Positions 44,015 to 52,517 of a DNA stretch of 64,000 bases are shown piece by piece. The stretch covers positions 5,883,302 through 5,947,301 of the forward strand of contig NZ_RHJS01000002.1 of assembly GCF_003885045.1 (NCBI RefSeq). Direction: 5' to 3'. Made by a program: the position numbers and the translations under genes. The notes below the pieces were generated by a model, which searched no databases, was not told where the DNA came from, and saw only the letters and a list, made by a program, of their open reading frames with translations. Origin of the DNA: Schaedlerella arabinosiphila. GTDB lineage: Bacteria; Bacillota; Clostridia; Lachnospirales; Lachnospiraceae. Position 1 is the first letter of the stretch. Each line of letters opens with the position of its first letter.

Positions 44015-44713
44015 ATGAAGTTATTTGATTTATTTGGGAAATCTGCAAAAAAAGAGCCAAAGCCGGCTCAGGAACCGGAGAGGGAGATTTCTCTGGAAGA
44101 GCACGGAGTGTATTCCGGTATGCGCGTCGAGGTTATGGACGCGGAGAACCATCTTCTCTTTATCGCTAAGCTGATGTCCCTCAGTGGAGACAGAGCAAAG
44201 CTGCATCCATATTCGGAAGCAGAGGTTTCTTTCGAAGAGGAAATGAAAATCAAGATCCGCGGTTACAGCGATATGGATAAAAAAGTGGTCCATCTGGAGG
44301 GAAACTTAAAGCAGGCGGACGACGGCATCTGGCCCGTGGAAGGGCTGGTCTTTATCAAGTCCGGAAATGACCGCGCCTTTTTCCGCCTGAATACGGATAT
44401 TGACGGCAGCATGGTGATTATCGGCAAGGTGGGCGCAGGAGAAGAACCCTGCAAGCTCCTCAATATCAGCGTAGGCGGCGCATATGTCAGGGCGGAGCCG
44501 GCGCTGGAGCTGGGGGAAAGGTTCCTGCTGCAGGTAAAGCTGCACCCGGATCGGGACATGTCCCTCATCTATTCCGAAGTATGCCGTATCATTGAAAAAG
44601 AAGATGAGGTATTTGAGTACGGTTGTCAGTTCGTTGAGCTGAACGAGGCCGACCAGAAACAGATCATCCAGGCTATATATGAACGGCAGCGGAAGAAAAA
44701 GCATGGTTCGTGA
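44015..44713 (+). CDS. PilZ-domain protein, YcgR-like
   Basis: 232 residues from ATG 44015 after AGGAGG. The N-terminal part resembles the flagellar-brake YcgR_2 barrel (GMRVEVMDAENHLLFIAKL). The C-terminal PilZ domain has the R-x-x-x-R motif in DRAFFRLNTD and the N-x-S-x-x-G motif in LLNISVGGAYV, so c-di-GMP binding should be intact. In motile Clostridia such proteins slow the flagellar motor in response to c-di-GMP. No flagellar genes are in this window, and the gene looks monocistronic. Confidence 0.9.
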   Translation: MKLFDLFGKSAKKEPKPAQEPEREISLEEHGVYSGMRVEVMDAENHLLFIAKLMSLSGDRAKLHPYSEAEVSFEEEMKIKIRGYSDMDKKVVHLEGNLKQADDGIWPVEGLVFIKSGNDRAFFRLNTDIDGSMVIIGKVGAGEEPCKLLNISVGGAYVRAEPALELGERFLLQVKLHPDRDMSLIYSEVCRIIEKEDEVFEYGCQFVELNEADQKQIIQAIYERQRKKKHGS

Positions 44714-44742
44714 TCCGTCATATTGTGTCAGTATGCTGCGGC

Positions 44743-45294
44743 TTACTTCAAAGCCAGCACCATAAGCAGCTCATCCGAATAATTTCCATCTTTCAGCCGA
44801 AAAGACCGGGGACGCTCTCCATACACAGAAAAGCCCAGCTTTTTGTACAGATTGATTGCCGGAGTGTTGGAAGAGACCACCTCCAGCTCAATCTGTTCGT
44901 ATCCGGCCTCCCTGGAAAATGCGGTCAGTCCGGATACGATCTCATATCCCAGCCCCTGCCCCCACACAGATTTTAACAGGGCAACACCGAAGGAGGCGCG
45001 GTGCCTTGTCTTCTGTTTGTTCAGGACGCAGGTCAGGCTTGCGCTTCCTACCAGCGTCTCCCCTTCAAATACAGAGATCATCAGACTGCCCGGATCTTCC
45101 GCGTATTTTGTGATAAAATCCATCTCCTCCTGTATACTGAAATCCATCTCCTCCGGGTAACTGATGCCGTATTCCGTTTCCATAGCGGTGCGCTTCAGAT
45201 AGCCAATCATCTGCTCAGCATCTTCCGGCCGCGGGCTGCGCAGCGTATAGTGGGTCCCATTCTTTCCGGTAAATATTTTCTCTTTGAATATCAT
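44743..45294 (-). CDS. GNAT-family N-acetyltransferase
   Basis: 183 residues from ATG 45294 (reverse); GAGG upstream, with an in-frame GTG further out. Typical GNAT layout: LRSPRPEDAEQMIGYL at the start, a central ETLVGSASLTCV, the acetyl-CoA loop VWGQGLGYEIVSGLTAF and the closing NTPAINLYKKLGFSVYGERP. It may acetylate a ribosomal protein, amino acid or small molecule. It is convergent with the PilZ gene. Confidence 0.9.
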   Translation of the reverse strand: MIFKEKIFTGKNGTHYTLRSPRPEDAEQMIGYLKRTAMETEYGISYPEEMDFSIQEEMDFITKYAEDPGSLMISVFEGETLVGSASLTCVLNKQKTRHRASFGVALLKSVWGQGLGYEIVSGLTAFSREAGYEQIELEVVSSNTPAINLYKKLGFSVYGERPRSFRLKDGNYSDELLMVLALK

Positions 45295-45364
45295 GAGTTC
45301 ATTCCTCACTTTTTTAAAATAATACCTGATTATAACATGAATTTTCTGAATTATCCACCAGGAA

Positions 45365-45393
45365 TTGAAGCTCTCGAATAAATATAGTATACT
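45365..45393 (+). promoter_or_regulatory. Promoter of the jetABC operon
   Basis: TTGAAG at 45365-45370 and TATACT at 45388-45393 with a 17-bp spacer, 51 bp before the jetA start. GTATAC overlaps the -10. Confidence 0.6.
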
Positions 45394-45443
45394 AAGGGTT
45401 GCTGTTTACGCCTATTCCAATACAGCATAAAAGGAGCCGACCT

Positions 45444-46988
45444 ATGAATTTGATAAGCAAGATTCCAAAAGAATTTTACAAGCTTTTTGCAAGCAAATAT
45501 ACGGAATACTACCAGCGTTTCCTGATTGCGATCTATGAAGAATCCGGCCGTTCCAGTTCCCTGCTCGGACTGACGGAGCGGGAGTGCCGGTTTGTCATGA
45601 ATGAGCAGATCGCTGCGGAGACGCTGGACTGGAGCGAGGAGCAGTTTGACGAGGAGGGGGAGCTTCTGACCAGAAGCAACATGGCCTCCATCTGCTTAAA
45701 GCATCTGGAAGACTGGGGATGGCTGAGACGGGATTACGATGAAGTGCTGGACAGCTACGTGGTATCCTTTCCGGAATACAGCCAGATGTTCGTGGAGCTG
45801 TTCGGCCGCCTGTACAGCGAGGACAGCACCCGGGAGCGGGAGAGCGTGCTGGCGGTCTACAGCTATCTCTACACCTACGGTTCAGACCGGGAAAAAAACA
45901 ATGAAATACTCAAAAGCGCGCTGCAGACCTCCCGCTCCCTGCTGCAGATGCTTTCCAACATGCAGGAAGGCATGAGAGGGTACTTTGACGAGCTTTCCCG
46001 GCAGAGGTCCTTTCTCGGCATCCAGGAAGTGCTGGTAAAGGAAATGAACAACAACGAAAGCCGGAAATATGCGATCCTCACCACAACCGACAGCTTTTAC
46101 CGATACAAGGAAGCAGTCAAAGAGTTGATCGACCGGAACCTGAGTGAAAATGAAGTGCGCAAGCAGGAACTGCTCTCCAGGCAGCGCGAACTGAAGCTGC
46201 GGGCCGAGCTGGAAGGCGGGGAGCATACCGGGACAGCCGGAAAAAATCGGATCGAAATCACGGCCCATGGAAACCAGGCAGCGCCGGACAGCCGGACACA
46301 CCCGGCAATAAGCCGCTCCCCGGAGGAGAAAAACGCTGCCCGCGATTACGGAATCGAATACCGCCGTCTGGAACATGCCGTCCATCTCGCGGACGAGGCA
46401 ATGAACATCATCTGCCGGATCGAACGGGAATTTGACGCCATTGAGCGCAGATACAATAAGCTGATCGAGCAGAAGACCCTGTTTGCCAGCCGGGCGGCGG
46501 CCCGGATACGCTATATCCTTATGGAAGGCGCGCTGGAGGAGGACCCTGCGGCTGCGCTGGCCAATCTCCTCAGCAAAAGCAAAAACAGCGCCGAGATACT
46601 GGAAAAACTCTCGGAGCGGATGCATTTGACAGAGCCCTTCCGCGCGGTGACCGGGCAGAGCATGTTCCGACGCAGGAATACGGAGAAAACCGCGTTTACC
46701 CCTCAGGCTGTGGTTCAGCATACAGAGCAGCAGGAGGAATTGGAGGAATTTGTATTAAAGCCCCTTTACAGCAGGCAGGAGATTGCCGAATTTCGGAGAA
46801 AAAATGAGCGGAACGGGACGTTTACAGTCACCAGGGATACGGTGCGTTCCGCGGAAGACCTGGAAAAATTATTTTTTGTATGGCAGGACGCGGTGGAGAT
46901 TGCGGACGACGCCAGAAGGATCGAGATTGGGCAGGAGCTGGAGAATCAGGATGGCTGCCGCTTTTCCGAGCTGACGATCCATGAATGA
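45444..46988 (+). CDS. jetA: Wadjet protein JetA (DUF5716), kleisin-like subunit
   Basis: 514 residues from ATG 45444 after AAGGAG. The N-terminus NLISKIPKEFYKLFASKYTE followed by YYQRFLIAIYEESGR is the DUF5716/JetA start, with winged-helix regions and a helical middle (LQMLSNMQEGMRGYFDEL). A charged low-complexity linker (GTAGKNRIEITAHGNQAAP) lies near residue 275. JetA corresponds to the MukF/MksF kleisin of SMC-like complexes and bridges JetB and JetC. First gene of the jetABC operon. Confidence 0.88.
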   Translation: MNLISKIPKEFYKLFASKYTEYYQRFLIAIYEESGRSSSLLGLTERECRFVMNEQIAAETLDWSEEQFDEEGELLTRSNMASICLKHLEDWGWLRRDYDEVLDSYVVSFPEYSQMFVELFGRLYSEDSTRERESVLAVYSYLYTYGSDREKNNEILKSALQTSRSLLQMLSNMQEGMRGYFDELSRQRSFLGIQEVLVKEMNNNESRKYAILTTTDSFYRYKEAVKELIDRNLSENEVRKQELLSRQRELKLRAELEGGEHTGTAGKNRIEITAHGNQAAPDSRTHPAISRSPEEKNAARDYGIEYRRLEHAVHLADEAMNIICRIEREFDAIERRYNKLIEQKTLFASRAAARIRYILMEGALEEDPAAALANLLSKSKNSAEILEKLSERMHLTEPFRAVTGQSMFRRRNTEKTAFTPQAVVQHTEQQEELEEFVLKPLYSRQEIAEFRRKNERNGTFTVTRDTVRSAEDLEKLFFVWQDAVEIADDARRIEIGQELENQDGCRFSELTIHE

Positions 46989-47114
46989 CCCGATCTGGCA
47001 GCATGGATGGGGGAGCCAAAGCGGAAACAGAAGCAGTCCGCCGGATCGTCTGCCGGATTGCTGCTGTTTCTCCTGATATGCCGTTTACATTATATAATGA
47101 AAGGAATTTTACGA

Positions 47115-47750
47115 ATGATTACATACATGGAAGAATTATCCGCGGCCGAAGCGGAAAATCTGAAAAAAACAATTTCCAGATTGTTCCGTCAGACCTGCAT
47201 CCTGCAGCTTCGGTATGACCCGGTTACCCTGACGCCCCGGGACAACCCGGACTATGAAACCTGCATCCGTCACAGGCATTTTATTGAAAATTATCTTGCC
47301 GTGCTGGGCTGCGAGATGGAGCACGATCCCCAGGAGCACATTTTCCGGCTGAAAGGGGAAGGGACGGAGACGGAGCGGTTCAGTCTGACTACAACCAGGA
47401 TCATCCTCCTCGTCCGGATGATCTACCGGGACAAGATCCTGGGGGAAGGGCTGGGCGCGACGGTCACGAACCTGGGGGAGATCCGGGAATACGGGGCAAA
47501 TACCGGTCTGCTGGACCGGAAGCTGACGGCCGCGGAGTGGCGGGATGCGCTGTATATGATGAGCAGGCACCAGATGATCGAGCTGCCTGGGGCGGTCCGG
47601 GATATGAAGGATGAGACGCCCATTTATCTGTACAGCACGCTCCTTCTCTACGTGAGCGCGGCGGATATGAACGAACTGATTGAAGAGTACAGGGAGGAGG
47701 CAGACGATGAAGCAGTCCAAGAAAATCTTCCGGCGGATGCTGATCAATAA
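47115..47750 (+). CDS. jetB: Wadjet protein JetB (DUF4194), MukE-like
   Basis: 211 residues from ATG 47115, preceded by AAAGGA; the frame is open from 47007 but without a good site. DUF4194 features include FRQTCILQLRYDPVTL, YETCIRHRHFIENYLAVLG and TTTRIILLVRMIYRD, all parts of winged-helix domains. JetB corresponds to MukE/MksE and binds the kleisin JetA. The end overlaps the jetC start by 44 bp, so translation of the two is probably coupled. Confidence 0.87.
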   Translation: MITYMEELSAAEAENLKKTISRLFRQTCILQLRYDPVTLTPRDNPDYETCIRHRHFIENYLAVLGCEMEHDPQEHIFRLKGEGTETERFSLTTTRIILLVRMIYRDKILGEGLGATVTNLGEIREYGANTGLLDRKLTAAEWRDALYMMSRHQMIELPGAVRDMKDETPIYLYSTLLLYVSAADMNELIEEYREEADDEAVQENLPADADQ

Positions 47751-50700
47751 CTGGGGAGGCATCAGCCATAAAATCATGGAATTTCACGAGTATGTGAACC
47801 TGTTCAGCGGTAAAAGCGGTTCCGGAAAATCCACCGTTATGGACGCCATTCAGGTGATTCTCTACGGCAGTGTGTCCGCAGCCTTTTTAAATAAAGCGGC
47901 GGACGATGCGAAAAATAAGAGAAGCGTCCTCAGCTATCTGCGGGGCGCCCAGAAGGACGGAACCTCAAACCGGGAAAATGTAGATTTCTGTTCCCAGATC
48001 GTGCTGGAACTGGAGGATACAGGAAGCCGCGTCTGCACCTGCATCGGCGCGGTATTTGAGGTGGGAAGCCAGGACACGGAACTGAGGAAATACCATTTTT
48101 TCAGCCATTCTGGACATCTGCCGAAAGACGGCTATCTGACGGAGCAGGGGGTGCCCTACACCTCCGCTCAGATGAAAAAACTGATCGAAGCGAGGAGCCG
48201 TTCGGAGGAAAACCGGGGACGGGTGGATGTGAACCGGATGTACCCTTCACGGGAAGCCTATCTGGGGGCTTTGTATGATTCCATTTTCGGATATCTGGAC
48301 CCGGGACGGCTGATGACCATGGAAAAAAGCGCCATCGCCCTTCGGATGGCGGACGGCACCGGACAGTTTATCAAGGACTATATGTTTCCCAAAAGCAAGG
48401 AGGACACGGTGTCCGCGATCAGCCGGCAGTTAGGCGCATACCGGGAGATCAAGGAAAAGGTGGACGACCTGGAACGGCGCATCGAAATCCTGGATGAGGT
48501 GCACCATGCCAATCAGGAGTTGGTTCGGATTCGCGCGGACAGGCTGCGTGCGGAGTCGGTGCTTCGGATCGTGGATCTGGAAAGCTGCAAAACCCGCCTG
48601 GAAGCAAAGCAGGAAGACCTGGAAGGAATTTCTGCAAAAATTTCCGAACTGGAGGAACGGTACAAAATCCTGGATGCGGATAAAAAAGAAAAAACGGAAG
48701 CACTGATTGAGGTCAAGGCAGAGCTCCATTCCAGCGATTACGGCGTGAAGCAGAAGGAAATGGAAGAACTGAAAAATACCATCAGCCTTTTGAAGGGAAA
48801 CGCCAGGCAGTGGCAGGAGATCTTACAGGGACTCAGGGAATGGGAGACGGATGAGGAGATCAGCGGCTATATCAGCAACCCCACCCTTCAGTGCCTGGAG
48901 GAGGTTTTAGAAGGCGGAGTATCGGAGCATGTCCTGGACAAGCTGCGCAGCGGCATTCAAAATGGATTGGAAATGATCGGGGAGGAGCTGGCGGAGCTCA
49001 ACGACGGTATCCGAAGCACGGCCAGGGAGCTGAGTGAGAAAAAGGAAATGGCGGAGGATCTAAAGCATGACCGCAAGCCATACAGGAAGGCGCTCAAAAG
49101 CGCCAGGGCGCAGCTTCAGAGCGAATTGAGCAGTCAGTATGGCCGGACCATTCATGTGGAAATCTTTGCCGATCTGTTTGACATTGTGGATGAAAAATGG
49201 AAAGAGGCCATCGAGGGAAGGCTGGGCCGCATCAAGCACAGCCTTGTGACCGAACCCCAGTACGCCCTGGATGCCGCAAGGATTTTCCGCAGAATGAAAC
49301 GGAAGGAATATGAGGAGATTGACCTGATCAACACGGCAGCCGTAAAACGGGACGAGCCGGGAGCGGAGGAAGGCACGCTTTACGAGGCGGTTCAGGCAGG
49401 CGAGCCCTATGCGGATCTGTGCCTGAAACGGTATCTGGGAAGGATCTGCAAATGCGAGACCGTGGAAGATCTTCACCAGGTTCGAGACGGAGTGACGCCG
49501 GATGGCTATTCTTACAGCAATTACGTGTTCCGCCATCTCAGGGAGGACGACTGCAGACGCTACGCCTGCATCGGAACCCGGGTTTCCAAGGCAAAGCTAA
49601 AGGAGCTGGAGGAGGAGATCTATGAGCTGGAGCAGCGGCAGATCGCAGACATCCAGATGCGGGAAACACTGGGCAGGGCGCAGAAGCTGGAGCAGTTGAA
49701 CCAGAAGACCGAGCAGCTGCTGCGGCTGTCAAAAGCCGCGGAGGAGCTGGAGCATTATCTGGATAAACAAGAGCAGCTTGCGAGGGAACTGAAAAATTTG
49801 GAAGACGGTACTCTGACCGCAGAATTAAAAGGCCAGAAGGAAATTTTGGAGCAGGGGATCGCAGAGCTTGCCCGTATCCAGGAGCAGGTCAACAAGGAGC
49901 GGATCAGCCGGGAGGGGGATCTCCGGGCAGCCCAGAAGGAATACAGAGATTTTCAGGACAGGCTGTCCGGGCTGCAGGAAGGATTTCGGGCAGACGAGCA
50001 ACTGCTTGCGGAGGTTCGGGAAAATCTGGGAGTTCAGACAGAGGCCGCTTACCGCAGAAAGCAATATGACCTGTGCCAGCGGCTTGCGGGGCAGGAGGAA
50101 CAGTCGGCGGAAGAGCGGATACTGGCCCGGAACCGTTTTAACAGGGAATATCCGGCCTATGGATTTACCGGGGTGGAACACGAAAACGACGTGTACGATA
50201 AGCTGCGGGAAGACCTGAAGCGGGACTATGAGCCACGGTATCAGGAGGAATTTGAGAACCAATACCGCCTGGTCTACCACTCCCTCCGGGAAAATGTGAT
50301 CGCCACCATCCACGGCGAGATTAAGGCGGCGTACCGGCACAGGCGGGAGATCAACCGGATGCTGTCCAGAATCCGGTTTTCCGACAGCACCTACCAGATC
50401 GACATCCTTCCGGCCGAGAATGAGAACGGACAGTTTTATGAAATGCTGATGGCACCAGAATTGGACAGCAAGGTGCTGGACAACGATGGATTTGAGGGAC
50501 AGCTCAGCATCGGAGAGGACGCATTTTTTCAAAAATACGAGCAGCAGATCTGGCGGCTGACGGAAAAATTCATGCCGCCGAGAGACGGGGAAGCCGAAAA
50601 CCGCTCCCGCCACCATCAGGAAATGGAGCGTTTTGCAGATTACCGCAACTATCTGACATTCAGTATGTACGAGCGGGTGGAGGATGAACAGGGCAATGTG

Positions 50701-51072
50701 AAGAAAAACGCGGTGGACGAAATGGCCGGGCGGGATTCCGGCGGGGAGGGCCAGAACCCCAAGTATGTTGCCCTGCTGGCCGGCTTCGCCATGCTCTACA
50801 TGCAGCAGAGCAGCCGGGATTCCAAGATCCGGCTGGTACTTCTGGACGAGGCGTTTTCCAAGATGGACAAGGAGCGCAGCGAGGTATGCCTGCGCTATGC
50901 AAGGGAGCTGGAGCTGCAGCTCATCGTCTGCGTGCCGGATGAACGTCTCCAGTCGCTGATCCGCAACGTGGATTGCGTGTACGGATTCCGCCGGCACCAG
51001 AACCAGATTTCCATGATGCATATTGATAAGGGAAATTATCTGGAGATGATGGAAATGGGCGGAAGAAATTGA
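47707..51072 (+). CDS. jetC: Wadjet protein JetC, SMC/MukB-like ATPase
   Basis: 1121 residues from ATG 47707 after GGAGG. Walker A GKSGSGKST is at residues 35-43; the signature DSGGEGQNPK is near 1010 and Walker B RLVLLDEAFSKMD near 1042. Long coiled coils flank a hinge around residues 450-650 (for example LEEEIYELEQRQIADIQMRE). JetC is the motor of the complex and would move along or extrude DNA. In Wadjet, JetABC recognises circular plasmid DNA and JetD cuts it. The next gene here is an 83-residue unrelated protein, so JetD is missing at this locus. Confidence 0.92.
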   Translation: MKQSKKIFRRMLINNWGGISHKIMEFHEYVNLFSGKSGSGKSTVMDAIQVILYGSVSAAFLNKAADDAKNKRSVLSYLRGAQKDGTSNRENVDFCSQIVLELEDTGSRVCTCIGAVFEVGSQDTELRKYHFFSHSGHLPKDGYLTEQGVPYTSAQMKKLIEARSRSEENRGRVDVNRMYPSREAYLGALYDSIFGYLDPGRLMTMEKSAIALRMADGTGQFIKDYMFPKSKEDTVSAISRQLGAYREIKEKVDDLERRIEILDEVHHANQELVRIRADRLRAESVLRIVDLESCKTRLEAKQEDLEGISAKISELEERYKILDADKKEKTEALIEVKAELHSSDYGVKQKEMEELKNTISLLKGNARQWQEILQGLREWETDEEISGYISNPTLQCLEEVLEGGVSEHVLDKLRSGIQNGLEMIGEELAELNDGIRSTARELSEKKEMAEDLKHDRKPYRKALKSARAQLQSELSSQYGRTIHVEIFADLFDIVDEKWKEAIEGRLGRIKHSLVTEPQYALDAARIFRRMKRKEYEEIDLINTAAVKRDEPGAEEGTLYEAVQAGEPYADLCLKRYLGRICKCETVEDLHQVRDGVTPDGYSYSNYVFRHLREDDCRRYACIGTRVSKAKLKELEEEIYELEQRQIADIQMRETLGRAQKLEQLNQKTEQLLRLSKAAEELEHYLDKQEQLARELKNLEDGTLTAELKGQKEILEQGIAELARIQEQVNKERISREGDLRAAQKEYRDFQDRLSGLQEGFRADEQLLAEVRENLGVQTEAAYRRKQYDLCQRLAGQEEQSAEERILARNRFNREYPAYGFTGVEHENDVYDKLREDLKRDYEPRYQEEFENQYRLVYHSLRENVIATIHGEIKAAYRHRREINRMLSRIRFSDSTYQIDILPAENENGQFYEMLMAPELDSKVLDNDGFEGQLSIGEDAFFQKYEQQIWRLTEKFMPPRDGEAENRSRHHQEMERFADYRNYLTFSMYERVEDEQGNVKKNAVDEMAGRDSGGEGQNPKYVALLAGFAMLYMQQSSRDSKIRLVLLDEAFSKMDKERSEVCLRYARELELQLIVCVPDERLQSLIRNVDCVYGFRRHQNQISMMHIDKGNYLEMMEMGGRN

Positions 51073-51108
51073 GTCATTGGATAAACTGGAACTGACCAGG
51101 AGGTAAAA

Positions 51109-51360
51109 ATGGAATTTTCAAGAGAAGATTTAACAGAAGCAAAAAGACAGATTGATTCTACACTGCATAAGTTAAGGGAAACAATAAAGACGTTCGAATC
51201 TAAAGAAAACCCGGAAAGATACAAGTCGCAGATTACACTGGCAAAGAGACGGGTAAAAGCTTTTGAAATCGCAAATTGGTTCATTGAACAGGAAAGAAAT
51301 GCAAAAGAAGAGATTGTGCCGGAGAATGGTCCTTATCCTGAGAACACCGCCAGGAACTGA
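51109..51360 (+). CDS. Small conserved helical protein
   Basis: 83 residues, ATG after AGGAGG. Charged helical sequence with KLRETIKTFESKENPERYKS and TLAKRRVKAFEIANWFIEQE. The last helix is repeated almost unchanged in the fragment at 54520-54588, so this is a family with at least one decayed relative nearby. Function not known. It follows jetC by 36 bp on the same strand and may be read through from it. Confidence 0.7.
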   Translation: MEFSREDLTEAKRQIDSTLHKLRETIKTFESKENPERYKSQITLAKRRVKAFEIANWFIEQERNAKEEIVPENGPYPENTARN

Positions 51361-51420
51361 GTGAAATGACACTTCTGGTTGTGCAGGCTAAAAAACAGAA
51401 GTATATGGGGAGATCACATC

Positions 51421-51843
51421 ATGAATGAATACATAAAGAATCGGGTACACGAATTGTACTGGAATGAGGATATCAATTGTGCGAGGACGGCAATCATCTG
51501 TTTGAGCGAATTATTTGAAACAAAAATAGAACCGCAGACAATCTGGTCTGCGGTCGGACTGCACGGCGCCGGCGGATACAGGGCGCAGTGCGGTTTGGTC
51601 GAAGGTGCGCTTATGTTTATAGGAATTTACCTCCATGTGCTGGGAAAAACAGAAGAGGAAATCGTATCTGCCTGTTATCATTTTGCGTCTGCCTTTGAGC
51701 AGGCGTTTGGTTCATTAAGCTGTTCAAAACTGCGTCCGACAGGTTTTTTAGAAAGCGACCCGCCGCATTTATGTGAAAATCTGACTTGCAGAGGAATTGA
51801 ATTTGCGTACCAATATATTTTAGAACATTCCAAACCCTGTTAA
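51421..51843 (+). CDS. C_GCAxxG_C_C family protein
   Basis: 140 residues from ATG 51421; the frame begins earlier but GGGGAG sits before this ATG. The cysteine pattern of the family is visible: NCARTAIICLSE, then LHGAGGYRAQCGLVEGALM, SCSKLR and HLCENLTCRGIEFAYQYI. The family probably binds metal or a redox centre through these cysteines, but no activity is known. The usual G-C-A-G stretch reads HGAGGYRAQCG here, so one cysteine is replaced. Confidence 0.85.
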   Translation: MNEYIKNRVHELYWNEDINCARTAIICLSELFETKIEPQTIWSAVGLHGAGGYRAQCGLVEGALMFIGIYLHVLGKTEEEIVSACYHFASAFEQAFGSLSCSKLRPTGFLESDPPHLCENLTCRGIEFAYQYILEHSKPC

Positions 51844-51896
51844 TATCCGAATAATATTTGCTTTTGAATTGGAACTATGATAAGGAGGATGATCTT

Positions 51897-52079
51897 ATGT
51901 CAGCATTAGCGCAATATTTAGAAGCTAATAGAGAAAAAGCATATTCTTTTGCAACAGAGAATACGAAATATAACAAACAAGGTCGTCCTGTTATCTCAGA
52001 AAATGATGAATGGATGGATGAGTCAGAATGGGATGATGTATTTGAAATATTAAAAAAACAGAAGCATACGGAGAAGTAA
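51897..52079 (+). CDS. Small acidic protein, antitoxin-like
   Basis: 60 residues from ATG 51897 with AAGGAGG upstream. Sequence has SALAQYLEANREKAYSFATE and GRPVISENDEWMDESEWDD, acidic and likely partly disordered at the end. Size, acidity and position one base before another small frame recall type II antitoxins, but no named family is recognised. Seven A residues near 52050 lie in a spot where a one-base insertion would join it to a frame ending at 52189. Confidence 0.55.
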   Translation: MSALAQYLEANREKAYSFATENTKYNKQGRPVISENDEWMDESEWDDVFEILKKQKHTEK

Positions 52080-52080
52080 G

Positions 52081-52287
52081 ATGGAAAACTTTAACGAAGG
52101 AGAGGTTTGGTTTTGGAATTGCACAGGAGGCAAAAACGGAAGAAAATCCCATCGTTTGTGTGAATTTTACAATCAATATTTGTGTGTAACCGGGGGATAT
52201 AAAACGATCCCAACCGGCAGCAGGAGCCAGATTTTACAAGCATCCGGCTCTTTTTTGTGTGCGCAGGGATCAGAAAAATTTTCCTGA
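52081..52287 (+). CDS. Doubtful small reading frame after the antitoxin-like gene
   Basis: 68 codons starting MENFNEGEVWFWN, one base after the previous stop. It runs straight through the terminator hairpin at 52223-52256, which argues against it. A neighbouring frame over the same bases reads RFGFGIAQEAKTEENPIVC and VNFTINICV and stops at 52189, just before the terminator, and looks more protein-like. I suspect a frameshifted gene. The true product is uncertain. Confidence 0.25.
   Translation: MENFNEGEVWFWNCTGGKNGRKSHRLCEFYNQYLCVTGGYKTIPTGSRSQILQASGSFLCAQGSEKFS
52223..52256 (+). terminator. Rho-independent terminator
   Basis: GGAGCC and GGCTC form a short stem around a 17-nt loop, followed by TTTTTT at 52251-52256. 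It closes the small-gene cluster before the surface-protein gene. Confidence 0.65.
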
Positions 52288-52347
52288 AAAATAAGACAGG
52301 AGCTTTGAATTACTGCAGCAGCCCGTGACCGTTAAAATGGAAAAGGA

Positions 52348-52378
52348 TTGACAATTTCAGAGCGGGGGGGGGTAAAAT
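52348..52378 (+). promoter_or_regulatory. Promoter with a nine-G tract in the spacer
   Basis: A consensus TTGACA (52348-52353) and TAAAAT (52373-52378) are separated by 19 bp, of which the last nine are an unbroken G tract (52364-52372). Loss of two G residues would give the optimal 17-bp spacer. The gene downstream encodes a secreted surface-type protein. The arrangement resembles slipped-strand phase-variable promoters known from other bacteria. Confidence 0.6.
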
Positions 52379-52431
52379 ATACTTGACTTGAAAAGAAGCC
52401 GCAGAGGCGATTGGCAGGAGAAACAGGGAGG

Positions 52432-52461
52432 TATTAAATCTCTGATTTCAGGGATTTAATA
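52432..52461 (+). other. Hairpin in the leader of the secreted-protein gene
   Basis: TATTAAATC (52432-52440) and GATTTAATA (52453-52461) pair perfectly, with CTGA/TCAG pairing further inside. It lies about 55 bp before the coding start and may be an operator or an RNA stability element. Confidence 0.6.
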
Positions 52462-52517
52462 TAGTCCGCACAAAATAATGGATCATCGTATCACATAAGC
52501 AGGAGGAACAGAAAAAA

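Noticed and set aside
49825..51021. Long open frame on the reverse strand opposite jetC (398 codons)
   Set aside because: Composition follows the coding strand's codon bias, no ribosome site or known motif, and jetC is certain here.
51073..52517. Search for a missed jetD gene downstream of jetC
   Set aside because: All frames on both strands here are short; none reaches the size or shows the TOPRIM motifs expected of JetD.
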